NCBI GenBank assembly: GCA_002101905.1
Contig: LQPU01000005.1
Location: forward strand, 124,001-188,000
Direction: 5' to 3'
DNA length: 64,000 nucleotides
Origin: Mycobacterium shimoidei
GTDB lineage: Bacteria > Actinomycetota > Actinomycetes > Mycobacteriales > Mycobacteriaceae
Shown: positions 45,979 to 54,871 of the stretch, piece by piece
Position numbering within the stretch: the stretch's first letter is position 1
Layout of the letters: every line of letters begins with the position of its first letter
Notes under the pieces: model-generated
What the model saw: the letters and a program-made list of their open reading frames with translations, nothing else
The model's database searches: none
What the model was told of the DNA's origin: nothing
Made by a program: the position numbers and the translations under genes

Positions 45979-47247
45979 ATGGCAGCGTCGCCCGGCGCGA
46001 ACGCCGCGACTGCTCATGCCGCCGCGGCCGTCGTCGACCGTCTCGGTGCTGGACTTGCCGACCTGACTCGCGACGTTCAGCGCGTGCTGCTTGACGAGAT
46101 CGTCGAGTTGAGCGGTGACGGTCAACTCGTCGATCTGCTCCGCGACACCGTTGAGGCCAACATCGAAACGGTATTCTCCGCGATTCGCCATGAGATCCCG
46201 ATCGAACGTTTGAAGCCGCCGACCGCCGCACTGGAGCACGCGCGGCGTCTTGCCCAGCGCGGCATTTCCGTGAACGCGTTGGTGAGGGCGTATCGACTCG
46301 GACATAAGGTGGTACTCGCTGCAGCACGCGAACAGATCCGCGGAGTGGGTCTGGGCCTGGACCAAAGTCTCGACGTCGATAGCCAGATCTCCGATGTCAC
46401 CTTCACCTACATCGACTGGATCTCGCAACGGGTCGTCGAAACCTATCAGGATGAGTACGACCGTTGGCTTTCAAACCGAAACAATCTGCGCACGTTACGA
46501 GTCAGGGAGATCCTCGCTGGAGGTGATATCGACACCGCCGCGATGAGTTCGGCAATCGCATACCCCCTCAACGGTACTCATGTAGCCATCATCCTCTGGT
46601 GTCCGGAAATCGGGGGCGGTGACGAGCTTGTCGCGATGGAGAGGTTCGTCCAGGGTTTCGCCCGATCTATCGGAGCTTCCGGAGAGACGTTGTTCATTCC
46701 CGTCGACCGAGTGACCGGGTGGGCGTGGATCCCACTTTCCCGCGCCGGCGCCGCTTCGGTAATCGACGAACTTCGCGCCTTCACGGCTAGACGCCCGGAC
46801 AGTCCTCGCCTCGCGGTCGGTGACCCTCACGCCGGCCTCGAGGGCTTTCGCCGTTCTCACCAGCAGGCGTGTGACGCTCGCGGTGTTGCAATCGCTCTGA
46901 ACTCCAACCACCATCATCTGGTCACTGCGGCCGATCCCGGCGTGGCGATGGTCGGACTTTTGGCTGCCGACAAGGACGCAGCCGCCGAATGGGCCGCTCA
47001 AGTACTCGGTCCACTGGCGAGCCCTACCGAGAACGATGAGCGTCTCCGCAACACCTTGCGTGTGTTTCTTCGCACGGGGTCGAGTTTCAAAGCCGCCGCG
47101 GAAGAACTCACCATGCACGCCAACTCCGTCAAATACCGAGTCGCCCGCGCCATTGAGCGGCGCGGCAGGCCCGTCACCGACGACCGCCTCGACGTGGAGG
47201 TGGCGCTGTTGTTTTGTCAGTGGTACGGCCCCAGAGCTCCTGCGTAG
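45979..47247 (+). CDS. PucR/CdaR-family transcriptional regulator
   Basis: The 422-residue protein has an N-terminal helical region resembling the RsbRD-like sensory part (VVDRLGAGLADLTRDVQRVLLDEIVEL..ALVRAYRLGHKVVL), a GGDEF-like middle typical of CdaR (..GETLFIPVDRVTGWAWIPL) and a C-terminal PucR HTH (RNTLRVFLRTGSSFKAAAEELTMHANSVKYRVARA). Mtb has such regulators (for example Rv1453, Rv2370c). In Mtb the alk genes are followed by a TetR gene instead, so here the PucR protein is a candidate alk regulator. ATG 45979 is supported by a -10 box; an upstream extension to 45847 is unlikely. Confidence 0.86.
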   Translation: MAASPGANAATAHAAAAVVDRLGAGLADLTRDVQRVLLDEIVELSGDGQLVDLLRDTVEANIETVFSAIRHEIPIERLKPPTAALEHARRLAQRGISVNALVRAYRLGHKVVLAAAREQIRGVGLGLDQSLDVDSQISDVTFTYIDWISQRVVETYQDEYDRWLSNRNNLRTLRVREILAGGDIDTAAMSSAIAYPLNGTHVAIILWCPEIGGGDELVAMERFVQGFARSIGASGETLFIPVDRVTGWAWIPLSRAGAASVIDELRAFTARRPDSPRLAVGDPHAGLEGFRRSHQQACDARGVAIALNSNHHHLVTAADPGVAMVGLLAADKDAAAEWAAQVLGPLASPTENDERLRNTLRVFLRTGSSFKAAAEELTMHANSVKYRVARAIERRGRPVTDDRLDVEVALLFCQWYGPRAPA

Positions 47248-47532
47248 ATGCGGTTTGCATACACGGCTGTGTACGTCGGCCGGAAGATGAGTCACCCGCA
47301 GGCTGTTGCACCATGCGGTGAGTAACTTGACATAATGTCGCTTATCGGTACTTAGGTATCGCAGGTCGTCTCGTCCACGCTTCAACGAGCTGGATCTGCC
47401 GTCGACCGGTTGCATTGCGTCGAACCGATGACGCAATGGAACGGACCCGGACGTGAGGTGACCGAACCGTCGAGCGCGGACCAACCGATGGGCCCGCCCC
47501 TTCCGAACGTCTTCCCACACGTCGCCAATACG
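47248..47532. other. Intergenic stretch without a recognised gene
   Basis: These 285 bp separate convergent genes. No ribosome site, conserved frame or strong hairpin was seen. Confidence 0.5.
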
Positions 47533-49125
47533 TCACTGTGACGAATTGGCTTGGGGCGCAGGGCTATTGGAGTTGCGGCTGCGGGCGGTGACTGGGACGA
47601 GCCGGGCCATCCCGCGCAGCAGCCACGGTGTCCGTCGTGCCATCACCGCCACAGCACGATCGGAGCGACGCATCGTGGTCTGGGGTCCGGGAGTGGGTGT
47701 CGACGCCAGTTCGGCCTCGACCGACCCGGCCCGCGGCCCGTGGCGATCGACCGCGAGCAGCTGCCAGGTGCCTGGCACACCGCGCAGCTCGACGCTGCCA
47801 CGGTCTTCGAAGCCGGTGCCCGAGCCGACGACCAGGTCGCACACGGTGCGCGAGACCAGGATTTCGCCGGCGCCGGCGTGACCGAGGATGCGCGCCGCGA
47901 TGTGCACCGCCAGTCCCCCGATGTCGGCGTCGAGCAGTTCACACTCGCCGGTGTGAATCGCGGCGCGAATCTCGATACCCAAAGTCTCGGCGTCATCGCG
48001 CAGGGCTTCAGCGCACCGGATGGCCTGGGTCGGCCCGTCGAAGGTGGCCAGATACCCGTCGCCGGTGTTCTTGATCACGGTGCCGCCGAAGCGCTGCGTG
48101 ACGTCGGCGGTAATCTCACCGAACCGGTGCAGCACCGCGCGCCACCGCTCGTCGCCGCTCGCTGCGGCGCGTTCCGTCGAGCCGACGATGTCGGTGAACA
48201 GCACGGTGCGCAGGGCGCGGTGTGACTGCGCCGGCGCCGCATGGCTGCCGGTGAGGAACTCCTCGATCTCGGCCAGGATCCTGTCGGGCTCGGTCAAAAA
48301 GGGTGCATGGTCCACACCCTCGACCTCCAAATACCGCGCGCCGGGGATGTGGGCGGCCAGATACCGCCCGCCCTGTACCGGAACTGCGTTGTCCTCGCGG
48401 GCGTGAATGACCAGGGTGGGCACGGTGAGCGTCGGCAGGATCGGCCGCACGTCTTGCAGAAACGCCGCTTCAAATGAAGCCCGCGCCATTCCCGGGCTCG
48501 CGCTCATGCGCTCACACATCGCCAGCAGCCGCATCGACCGGACCGACGGCGCGCTGACGCTGGCTGTCGCGCCGCTGCCCCACTCAGAACGCACGGTGCG
48601 GCCGGCTTGCTGGAAGCGGGCGAGCTGCTCGATAGACGGCGTGTACTCCTCGCCGAGCTCGGCGAGGAAGCGTGCCCGCAGCTCGGCCGGATCGCGATCC
48701 AGGTCATCCCAGCCCTCGAAGCCCCAATACGGAACCGTGCCGGAAACAATCAGCGCCCGCGTTCGCTCCGGCCGCGTTGCCGCGAACATGATGGCGACCG
48801 GTCCGGCGTCACTCAGACCGGCGACGACGGCCTGGTCGAAGCCGACCGCGTCCATGACAGCCTCGACCTCGGCTACTCGATCTTCCAGCGTGCGAACTTT
48901 GGGCACCGGGTCTGACAGCCCGACGCCGGCTTTGTCGAACAGGGCTACGCGGCAGAACGTGCCGAGCTGCTCAATGAACGCTTTGAATTGCGGCAGCGTC
49001 CAGGCCAACTCGACGTGACTGACGAACGGTTCGGCGACCACCATTTCGACCGGCCCGTCGCCGAACACCTGATACGCCAGGCTGAGGTCACCGCACTTTG
49101 CGTACGACGTTTCCGCCACACCCAT
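47533..49125 (-). CDS. Alpha/beta hydrolase-adenylate cyclase fusion
   Basis: The 530-residue protein has a LipJ-like order. Residues 1-270 are an alpha/beta hydrolase (ALFDKAGVGLSDPV, nucleophile region VVAGLSDAGPVAI, acid in HAREDNAVP, His in VEGVDHAPFL). Residues ~300-470 are a class III cyclase with metal Asp in FTDIVGST and KNTGDGYLATF. Unlike LipJ it keeps Lys at the substrate-specifying position, but has His at the transition-state Asn place (GLAVHIAAR). A ~60-residue basic tail follows, absent from LipJ. It should make cAMP in response to a hydrolase-domain ligand or stress. Confidence 0.87.
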   Translation of the reverse strand: MGVAETSYAKCGDLSLAYQVFGDGPVEMVVAEPFVSHVELAWTLPQFKAFIEQLGTFCRVALFDKAGVGLSDPVPKVRTLEDRVAEVEAVMDAVGFDQAVVAGLSDAGPVAIMFAATRPERTRALIVSGTVPYWGFEGWDDLDRDPAELRARFLAELGEEYTPSIEQLARFQQAGRTVRSEWGSGATASVSAPSVRSMRLLAMCERMSASPGMARASFEAAFLQDVRPILPTLTVPTLVIHAREDNAVPVQGGRYLAAHIPGARYLEVEGVDHAPFLTEPDRILAEIEEFLTGSHAAPAQSHRALRTVLFTDIVGSTERAAASGDERWRAVLHRFGEITADVTQRFGGTVIKNTGDGYLATFDGPTQAIRCAEALRDDAETLGIEIRAAIHTGECELLDADIGGLAVHIAARILGHAGAGEILVSRTVCDLVVGSGTGFEDRGSVELRGVPGTWQLLAVDRHGPRAGSVEAELASTPTPGPQTTMRRSDRAVAVMARRTPWLLRGMARLVPVTARSRNSNSPAPQANSSQ

Positions 49126-49222
49126 GAGCGTATGACGCCCGACGCGGCCGAATGCCGACTTTGGGGTGGGCGGTTCTACCGGGCACTATGGGCATGCATT
49201 TCGTCACCGTGACGTAATAACC

Positions 49223-50434
49223 TCACCACCGCAGTAGCGCCGCGACACCTTCCGCATCTTTCAACTCTCCGGCCGCGGCCCCTACGACGGGACTGATTCG
49301 CGCTCTGGTCTCAAGCGCCCGCTCGATCAGCCGCTCGGTGAAACGCGGCTCCGGTGTGCCGCGCCCGTCCGGGCCGGCCTCCTCACCGCCGTACAGCAGG
49401 CCGTCGGCGCCGATGGTTCCCACGTACCTGACCTCGGGGTCGTACACCAGATGCGCAACCCGCCCGATGTTCAGCGCGGCGCTGACTTCCGACAACCCGA
49501 CTGCGGCGACGCCGAAGCCGACGCCTTCACGTATACGCTCCACGAGTTGATGCTCACGTTTGAGGTGCTGTTCGTGGATCCACTCCGTGACGGCCTCCGA
49601 CAGCGCGGCGTCGTCAAGCCCGATGAGGACGCGCATATCAGCGAACACCTTGTCGCGCAGTGCCTTTGGAAATCTGGACACGGTTGCGTCGGTGAGGCGC
49701 TCTCCCCCGCTGACCAGGATGCGCTCCCAGCCGCGCTCGTCGGCCAGTGTTGCCGCCACCTTGGTGACCTTATTCAAAAACCGCTCCGTCTGCTTTCGCT
49801 CGCGGGACTGACGCTGCTCGCGCACCGGAGAGTGGAACTGTCCGGGAGGGCCGCCTCCGCGTTGTCCGGCGCGCTCGTGCGGCGCCTCAACGTATTCCTG
49901 CTCCAATGTGCTCAGTGGCTGCAGTGACCCGACGCGCCACTCGAACAGCCGAGCTTCCTTCGCGGACAGGATGAGGAAGCCCGCCGGCCGCCCTTCATCG
50001 AGCAGTTCCAGCAACGGATGCAGAAACGGTGTGTCGTCCAGGACCAACCGATTGGCCACCGGCAGCGCGCTCTTCAGTTGCAGCGTCCAGGCGCTGTCCA
50101 ACGCGGCGAAAAGTATTCGGCTGCGTCCGGTCCCGGTCGGATCCACCAGGCGCTCGATCTGCGGCCAGATCCGCTCGAGCGCGGCGATCAGCTCGCGGCT
50201 TGACTCGGCGTCGCCGTCTTCGCCCATCCGACGCAGCAACTCCCGATACCGGTTCTTCAGGTCGATCGCGACCGCTCGCAGGTTGGGATCGGGCCGCGGG
50301 TCGGCATCCACATAGACCGACAGCACGCCGTGTTTGTCCGTCCGGCGCAAGAGATCCCGCAGACTGTCCTCGTCGAGCCGCTCGGGGGCTAGCACGATCC
50401 ACCGCCTTTCGCTTCCGTCTACCTCATGGTGCAT
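49223..50434 (-). CDS. baeRF-type (eRF1-like) peptidyl-tRNA hydrolase/release-factor-like protein, Rv2629-like
   Basis: The 403-residue protein has the layout of bacterial/archaeal eRF1-like (baeRF) proteins: an N-terminal ..LLRRTDKHGVLSVYVDADPRPD.. strand, a central VLRF-like ribosome-contact domain (FLILSAKEARLFEWRVG) with a Gly/Arg/Gln-rich loop (HERAGQRGGGPPGQFHSPV) where a GGQ-like tripeptide would sit, and a C-terminal L7Ae-type domain ending GVAALLRW. Mtb Rv2629, a DosR-regulon gene, ends GVGALLRY and looks related. It may rescue stalled ribosomes under hypoxia or stress. A DosR-like box lies 22 bp upstream. Confidence 0.7.
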   Translation of the reverse strand: MHHEVDGSERRWIVLAPERLDEDSLRDLLRRTDKHGVLSVYVDADPRPDPNLRAVAIDLKNRYRELLRRMGEDGDAESSRELIAALERIWPQIERLVDPTGTGRSRILFAALDSAWTLQLKSALPVANRLVLDDTPFLHPLLELLDEGRPAGFLILSAKEARLFEWRVGSLQPLSTLEQEYVEAPHERAGQRGGGPPGQFHSPVREQRQSRERKQTERFLNKVTKVAATLADERGWERILVSGGERLTDATVSRFPKALRDKVFADMRVLIGLDDAALSEAVTEWIHEQHLKREHQLVERIREGVGFGVAAVGLSEVSAALNIGRVAHLVYDPEVRYVGTIGADGLLYGGEEAGPDGRGTPEPRFTERLIERALETRARISPVVGAAAGELKDAEGVAALLRW

Positions 50435-50455
50435 GCCGATCGGACGTTTCTACAG

Positions 50456-50469
50456 GGGTCGTTAGTCCC
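50456..50469. promoter_or_regulatory. DosR-like box between divergent genes
   Basis: GGGTCGTTAGTCCC matches the DosR core GGGACTTTAGTCCC at 12 of 14 positions. It lies in the 70-bp gap between the baeRF-type gene (minus) and the small gene at 50505 (plus), so it can serve either. Confidence 0.5.
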
Positions 50470-50504
50470 TAGAGGCGGCCTCACCCGGCTGGCAGCCTGA
50501 ACGT

Positions 50505-50741
50505 ATGGCTCTTCATTGGTACCGTCGCCCGCGACTGGTAGTGCTTAACCCGAAGGATCCGGTGCTGGAGGCCGCACGGGCGATCGAGCAGAATCGCATC
50601 GACCGGGCTCGGGCAACTCCGCTCCCCGTCGCGGTCGCGGCAACCGTGCTGGCAGCGATCAGCCCCGGCGAAGCCAAACAGGTGCGCAGCCAGCTTCCGA
50701 CGGAACTTCAGGAGATCCTCACCGCGGCAGTGCCGGCCTAA
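50505..50741 (+). CDS. Small protein with DUF2267-like segment
   Basis: The 78-residue protein starts MALHWYRRPRLVVLNPKDPV and ends with AAISPGEAKQVRSQLPTELQEIL, reminiscent of the gEA..L..QLP.EL motif of DUF2267 proteins, which occur in stress regulons. It is too short for a full DUF2267 domain. It is divergent from the baeRF-type gene and may share the DosR-like site. Its TAA overlaps the stop of the convergent ABC ATPase gene. Confidence 0.62.
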   Translation: MALHWYRRPRLVVLNPKDPVLEAARAIEQNRIDRARATPLPVAVAATVLAAISPGEAKQVRSQLPTELQEILTAAVPA

Positions 50742-51808
50742 GGGACCCGCTGGCCGTCGGCGCCGAAGAAATGCGCATGCTCGGATTGCGGCTGCAATCG
50801 CACTCGGGTACCGCGCGACGGTGGATTGTGTCCGTCGACACGGACGATCACCGGACGAATCGTGGCGTCGCCGGGTACGCACAGCCGTCCATACAGATAC
50901 GCATCGGCACCGAGCTCCTCGACGACATCGACCTCCATTTCCAGGCCGGTGTCGGCGATTTCGAGGTGCTCGGGTCGCAAACCTACCGTGATCTCATCGC
51001 CGGCGTCGGTCACTGCGCGGGGTAGCGCGAGCCGCCAGTCTCCCAGTGCCACCGAGTGATCACTGACCGCGAGCGTGAAAAGGTTCATTGCCGGAGATCC
51101 GATGAATCCCGCGACGAATACATTCGCGGGATTTCGGTAGAGCTCGCGCGGCGACGCATATTGTTGCAGCACACCGTCACGCAGGACCGCTACCCGGTCG
51201 CCCATCGTCATGGCTTCGACTTGGTCGTGGGTTACGTACACGGTCGTGGTACCCAGCCGCCGCTGCAATCCGGCGATCTGGTTTCTGGTCTGGACCCGCA
51301 ACTTGGCATCGAGGTTGGACAGCGGTTCGTCCATCAAGAACACCTGGGGTCGGCGCACGATGGCGCGACCCATCGCCACCCGTTGCCGTTGGCCGCCGGA
51401 CAGGTCCTTAGGTTTGCGGTCCAGGTAGGGCTCCAGGTCCAGCAGACGCGCCGCGTCCAACACGCGCTCACGGATCTCGGCTTTGGGTGTCTTGGCAATC
51501 TTCAAGGCGAAACCCATGTTCTGGGCCACGGTCATGTGCGGATAAAGCGCGTAGTTTTGGAAAACCATTGCGACGTCACGGTCTTTGGGGTCGTCGGCGG
51601 TGACGTCACGGGCGCCGATGCGGATGCGGCCGGAGTCGAGGGTCTCCAAGCCGGCGATCATTCGCAGCGAAGTCGTTTTGCCGCACCCGGAAGGCCCCAC
51701 CAGCACAACGAACTCACCATCGTCGACCGACAGATCGAGATGGTCGAGCGCCGGCCGGTCCGTCCCGGGGTATTGGCGGGTGGCTTGCTCGAAAGTCACT
51801 GAGGCCAT
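50738..51808 (-). CDS. Sugar ABC transporter ATP-binding protein (Rv2038c-like, UgpC/MalK type)
   Basis: The 356-residue ATPase has Walker A GPSGCGKTT, Q-loop FQNYALYPHM, signature LSGGQRQRVAMGRA, Walker B VFLMDEPLSNLDA and H-loop VYVTHDQVEAM, plus a C-terminal TOBE/regulatory domain (GLRPEHLEIADTG). This is the MalK/UgpC form that energises carbohydrate importers, matching Mtb Rv2038c. It is last of four genes (binding protein, two permeases, ATPase), beginning 2 bp after the second permease stop. Confidence 0.93.
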   Translation of the reverse strand: MASVTFEQATRQYPGTDRPALDHLDLSVDDGEFVVLVGPSGCGKTTSLRMIAGLETLDSGRIRIGARDVTADDPKDRDVAMVFQNYALYPHMTVAQNMGFALKIAKTPKAEIRERVLDAARLLDLEPYLDRKPKDLSGGQRQRVAMGRAIVRRPQVFLMDEPLSNLDAKLRVQTRNQIAGLQRRLGTTTVYVTHDQVEAMTMGDRVAVLRDGVLQQYASPRELYRNPANVFVAGFIGSPAMNLFTLAVSDHSVALGDWRLALPRAVTDAGDEITVGLRPEHLEIADTGLEMEVDVVEELGADAYLYGRLCVPGDATIRPVIVRVDGHNPPSRGTRVRLQPQSEHAHFFGADGQRVP

Positions 51809-51810
51809 GG

Positions 51811-52644
51811 CTATCCACCGATCCCCGTCAAGGCGATCCCTCGGACGAAGGCGCGTTGAGCCACCGCGTAGATGATGACCAGTGGAAGCAGAATGAGCAT
51901 CGATGCGGCCATCAGCACCGGCCACCGAGCGACGTATTCCCCCTGCATCCGCACCAGACCAAGCGTGAGGGTGGCAATGCTCTTGCGTTGCAACATCAGC
52001 AGCGGCCACAGGAAGTCGTTCCAGACATTGACCCAGGTGAGTACCGCCAGCACCATGACCGCGGGTCTGGCGTGCGGCAGCAGGATCCGCCAATAGATCT
52101 GCCACGGCGAACAGCCGTCGAGGATCGCGGCCTCTTCGAGGTCGGCCGGCAGGGTTCGGAAGAACTGCCGCATCAGGTAGGTGCCGAAGGCGGTGCCGAA
52201 CAGACCCGGCACGATCATCGCCCACGGCGTGTCGGTCCACCCCACCAAGCGCATGAGGATGAACTGCGGAATCACGGTCACCGTCAGCGGCACCATCAGC
52301 GTGCCCAAGTACAGCACGAACACCGTGTCACGTCCGCGGAATTGCAGGCGTGCGAACGCATATCCCGCCAGCGAGCAGAAGAAGACCTGACCGGCAGTGA
52401 TGCATCCGGCATAAACCACCGTATTGAAGAACATCCGCCAGAACGGCATCAGCGCAAACACGTCGCGGTAATTCGACCATTGCGGGTGGGTCGGGAACAG
52501 CGTTGGCTCACTCACCTCGCCTTCGCGTTTGAGCGACCCCGATACCGCCCACAGTATCGGGAACAGCGCACACCACGCCACGACGATCAGCGCACCGTAG
52601 AGCGCGATGGCGCGCCCGACACTGCGCGCGGCAACTCTGCTCAC
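51811..52644 (-). CDS. Sugar ABC transporter permease (Rv2039c-like, MalG type)
   Basis: The 277-residue permease has about six helices, and the EAA loop EEAAILDGCSPWQIYWRILLPHARPA that contacts the ATPase. It is the MalG-like partner. GTG 52644 overlaps the stop of the first permease gene (GTGA), implying translational coupling; an in-frame extension to 52722 lies inside that gene. Confidence 0.9.
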   Translation of the reverse strand: MSRVAARSVGRAIALYGALIVVAWCALFPILWAVSGSLKREGEVSEPTLFPTHPQWSNYRDVFALMPFWRMFFNTVVYAGCITAGQVFFCSLAGYAFARLQFRGRDTVFVLYLGTLMVPLTVTVIPQFILMRLVGWTDTPWAMIVPGLFGTAFGTYLMRQFFRTLPADLEEAAILDGCSPWQIYWRILLPHARPAVMVLAVLTWVNVWNDFLWPLLMLQRKSIATLTLGLVRMQGEYVARWPVLMAASMLILLPLVIIYAVAQRAFVRGIALTGIGG

Positions 52645-53534
52645 GGGCCCTCCCACGCCCGTCGGCGCGCAAGCCGGAGCTGGGCCACCGTCAACGCGAG
52701 CAAGACCGCAAACATCACCCACGCCAGCGCCGACGCATAACCAAACTCCAGAAACGCGAACGCATGCTGAAAAAGCATGATGCCCAACACGTACGTGCCG
52801 GTCTCCGGTCCGCCGTTGCGGCCGGTGAGGACATACACCAAGTCAAACGCCTGGAACACATGAATGATCGAGATGACGACCACAAACGACAAGGCGCCCC
52901 GGATCAGCGGCACGGTGATCGACACGAATTGGCGGATCTCGCCTGCCCCGTCGATTCTGGCTGCCTCGTAGACGGTTTCGGGAACTCCCTGCATCGCCGC
53001 CAACAAGATGACGGTGGCGAACGGGACACTTTTCCACACGCTGACAAGACACAGTGACACCATGGCCCACCTGGGTTCGATCAGCCACGGGACCGGACCG
53101 ATCCCGAACCAGCCGAGCATGATGTTGAGTAGTCCATTGTCGGTGTTGAAAACGAACTGCCAGACCACAGCCATCACCACCGACGACATGGCCAACGGCA
53201 GAAAGACGATGGTGCGAAAGACTCCGATGCCCTTGACCTTCCGATTCAGGATGCCGGCCACGGCCAGACTGATAAAAACGGTCGGCACGATGGTTCCGAC
53301 GGTGAATATCAGCGTGTTGCGGACCGCGATGGGAAAAAGCGGGTCGGCGGTGAAAAGATGCCGAAAGTTGGCTGTGCCGACGAACTTTGCGGGGGTGAAC
53401 AGATCCCACTCCTGGAAGCTCATATACAGCGAGAACCCGAGTGGAAACACCATGAACACCGCCACCGCGGCCAGGTTGGGGGCGACGAAAAGGCGTCCGG
53501 CACGTGCACGTCGTCGTGTGTCGATCGGTGTCAT
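52641..53534 (-). CDS. Sugar ABC transporter permease (Rv2040c-like, MalF type)
   Basis: The 297-residue permease has six helices and EAA loop YEAARIDGAGEIRQFVSITVPLIRG. It corresponds to Rv2040c. ATG 53534 overlaps the binding-protein stop (ATGA). With the MalG-type partner it forms the membrane channel. Confidence 0.9.
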   Translation of the reverse strand: MTPIDTRRRARAGRLFVAPNLAAVAVFMVFPLGFSLYMSFQEWDLFTPAKFVGTANFRHLFTADPLFPIAVRNTLIFTVGTIVPTVFISLAVAGILNRKVKGIGVFRTIVFLPLAMSSVVMAVVWQFVFNTDNGLLNIMLGWFGIGPVPWLIEPRWAMVSLCLVSVWKSVPFATVILLAAMQGVPETVYEAARIDGAGEIRQFVSITVPLIRGALSFVVVISIIHVFQAFDLVYVLTGRNGGPETGTYVLGIMLFQHAFAFLEFGYASALAWVMFAVLLALTVAQLRLARRRAWEGP

Positions 53535-54850
53535 GGACTGCGCAGCACCTCGTCGACTTCATGCGACAGCCCGGCCGCCAACGACGTGGCCGGCCGGCTG
53601 CCACGCAGCACCGGCCCGAAGTTCCGGTCCATCAACGCGTTGACCTTCTCCCACGCCGGAGAAACCGGCAGGCCCTCGGAGTGCGCGGGCCCGTCGGTCA
53701 ACACCGCAAGGTTGCCGATGCGCTGATGCGCGGATGCGAATCCGGGCGAGTTGATAGCCGAGCGCAGCACCGGAACGAAAAGCCCTGTCTCACCGATGAT
53801 TGCCTGCCCGACGGGTCCAGCGGCGAACTTGACGAACTCCCATGCCTGTTGCTTGCGGTGGCTGCTGGCTGCGATGGCAAGGCCGGTGGTACCGATGTTG
53901 GAACGGCCTTTGCCTCCGTGTGGACCGGCCGGCAACACGGTGACGTCGAAATCCAGGCCCGGGGCACGGTCGAACGTCTGATACCGCCAGTGTCCGCCCA
54001 ACGCCATCGCCGCCTTGCCGGCGGAGAACAGGTCCATCGTGGACATCGACTGCGTCTCGGAAGCGGTGGGAGCGACCCTGTACTTGTTGGCCAGATCGGC
54101 GTAAAACTGCACGCCTTCGATGAACTTGGCGTTGTCGAAGTTTACATGTGACGGGTTCATTCGCGGAACCGACCACGGGGCACCGTTGTTCATCCCGAAC
54201 AATCCGGCTGAGTACGATGCGACCCAGGTGTCCACGAATCCCCACTGGGTCGCCCTTCCGGATCGGTCGCGCTTGGTGAGGGCCCGCGCTGTGTCGAGGA
54301 ATTCGGCGAAGCTCCACGATTGATCCCAGTTGGTCGGCGGTGCAGGCACATTCGCCTCGTGGAAAAGCCTCTTGTTGTAGAACAGAAAATTGCCCGACCA
54401 CTGCTCCGGGAAGGCGTACTGGCCGCCATTGAAGGTGAAGGTGTCATACAGCTCCCCGATGCTGTCGGCTTTCAGTTGCGCGGCGAAGGCCCGGTCTTGG
54501 GCCAACATGGTGTTGAGGTCGAGCAGCACACCTCGGTCAGCCAGCCCCGCGTAACTGAACTCCCACGCCATCAGCACGTCGGGGCACTTGTCGCCGGCGC
54601 AAAATGTCGACATCTGCTGCACGGGATCCGGACCGGAGAGCAGGGTGCGCACCTTGATGTCGGGGTGCCGAGCCGAAAACGCGTCGATGATCCGCATCCT
54701 CGCGTCGGCCTCTTCGGGATTCGCGGCAAAAAAGAAGGTCAGCGCATCGTCGCCGGAGGCACAGCCCTGGGGCCACATCGCCAATGACGCAGCGCCAAGC
54801 ACACCGGCGCCGCGCAACAACGTCCGCCGTCCAAACGGCTTATCGATCAT
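53531..54850 (-). CDS. Sugar-binding lipoprotein of the ABC transporter (Rv2041c-like)
   Basis: The 439-residue extracellular solute-binding protein has a twin-Arg N terminus (GRRTLLRGAGVLGAASLA) and a Cys in PQGCASG that could be lipid-modified, although the lipobox is weak. FFFAANPEEADARMRIIDAFSARHPDIKV and FPEQWSGNFLFYNKRLF are typical of family-1 carbohydrate-binding proteins, and the length equals Rv2041c. The ligand (sugar or glycerol-phosphate derivative) is unknown. It starts 21 bp after the ECF sigma gene on the same strand. Confidence 0.9.
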   Translation of the reverse strand: MIDKPFGRRTLLRGAGVLGAASLAMWPQGCASGDDALTFFFAANPEEADARMRIIDAFSARHPDIKVRTLLSGPDPVQQMSTFCAGDKCPDVLMAWEFSYAGLADRGVLLDLNTMLAQDRAFAAQLKADSIGELYDTFTFNGGQYAFPEQWSGNFLFYNKRLFHEANVPAPPTNWDQSWSFAEFLDTARALTKRDRSGRATQWGFVDTWVASYSAGLFGMNNGAPWSVPRMNPSHVNFDNAKFIEGVQFYADLANKYRVAPTASETQSMSTMDLFSAGKAAMALGGHWRYQTFDRAPGLDFDVTVLPAGPHGGKGRSNIGTTGLAIAASSHRKQQAWEFVKFAAGPVGQAIIGETGLFVPVLRSAINSPGFASAHQRIGNLAVLTDGPAHSEGLPVSPAWEKVNALMDRNFGPVLRGSRPATSLAAGLSHEVDEVLRSP

Positions 54851-54871
54851 GGCGCTTCGATTGTCGCCTGG

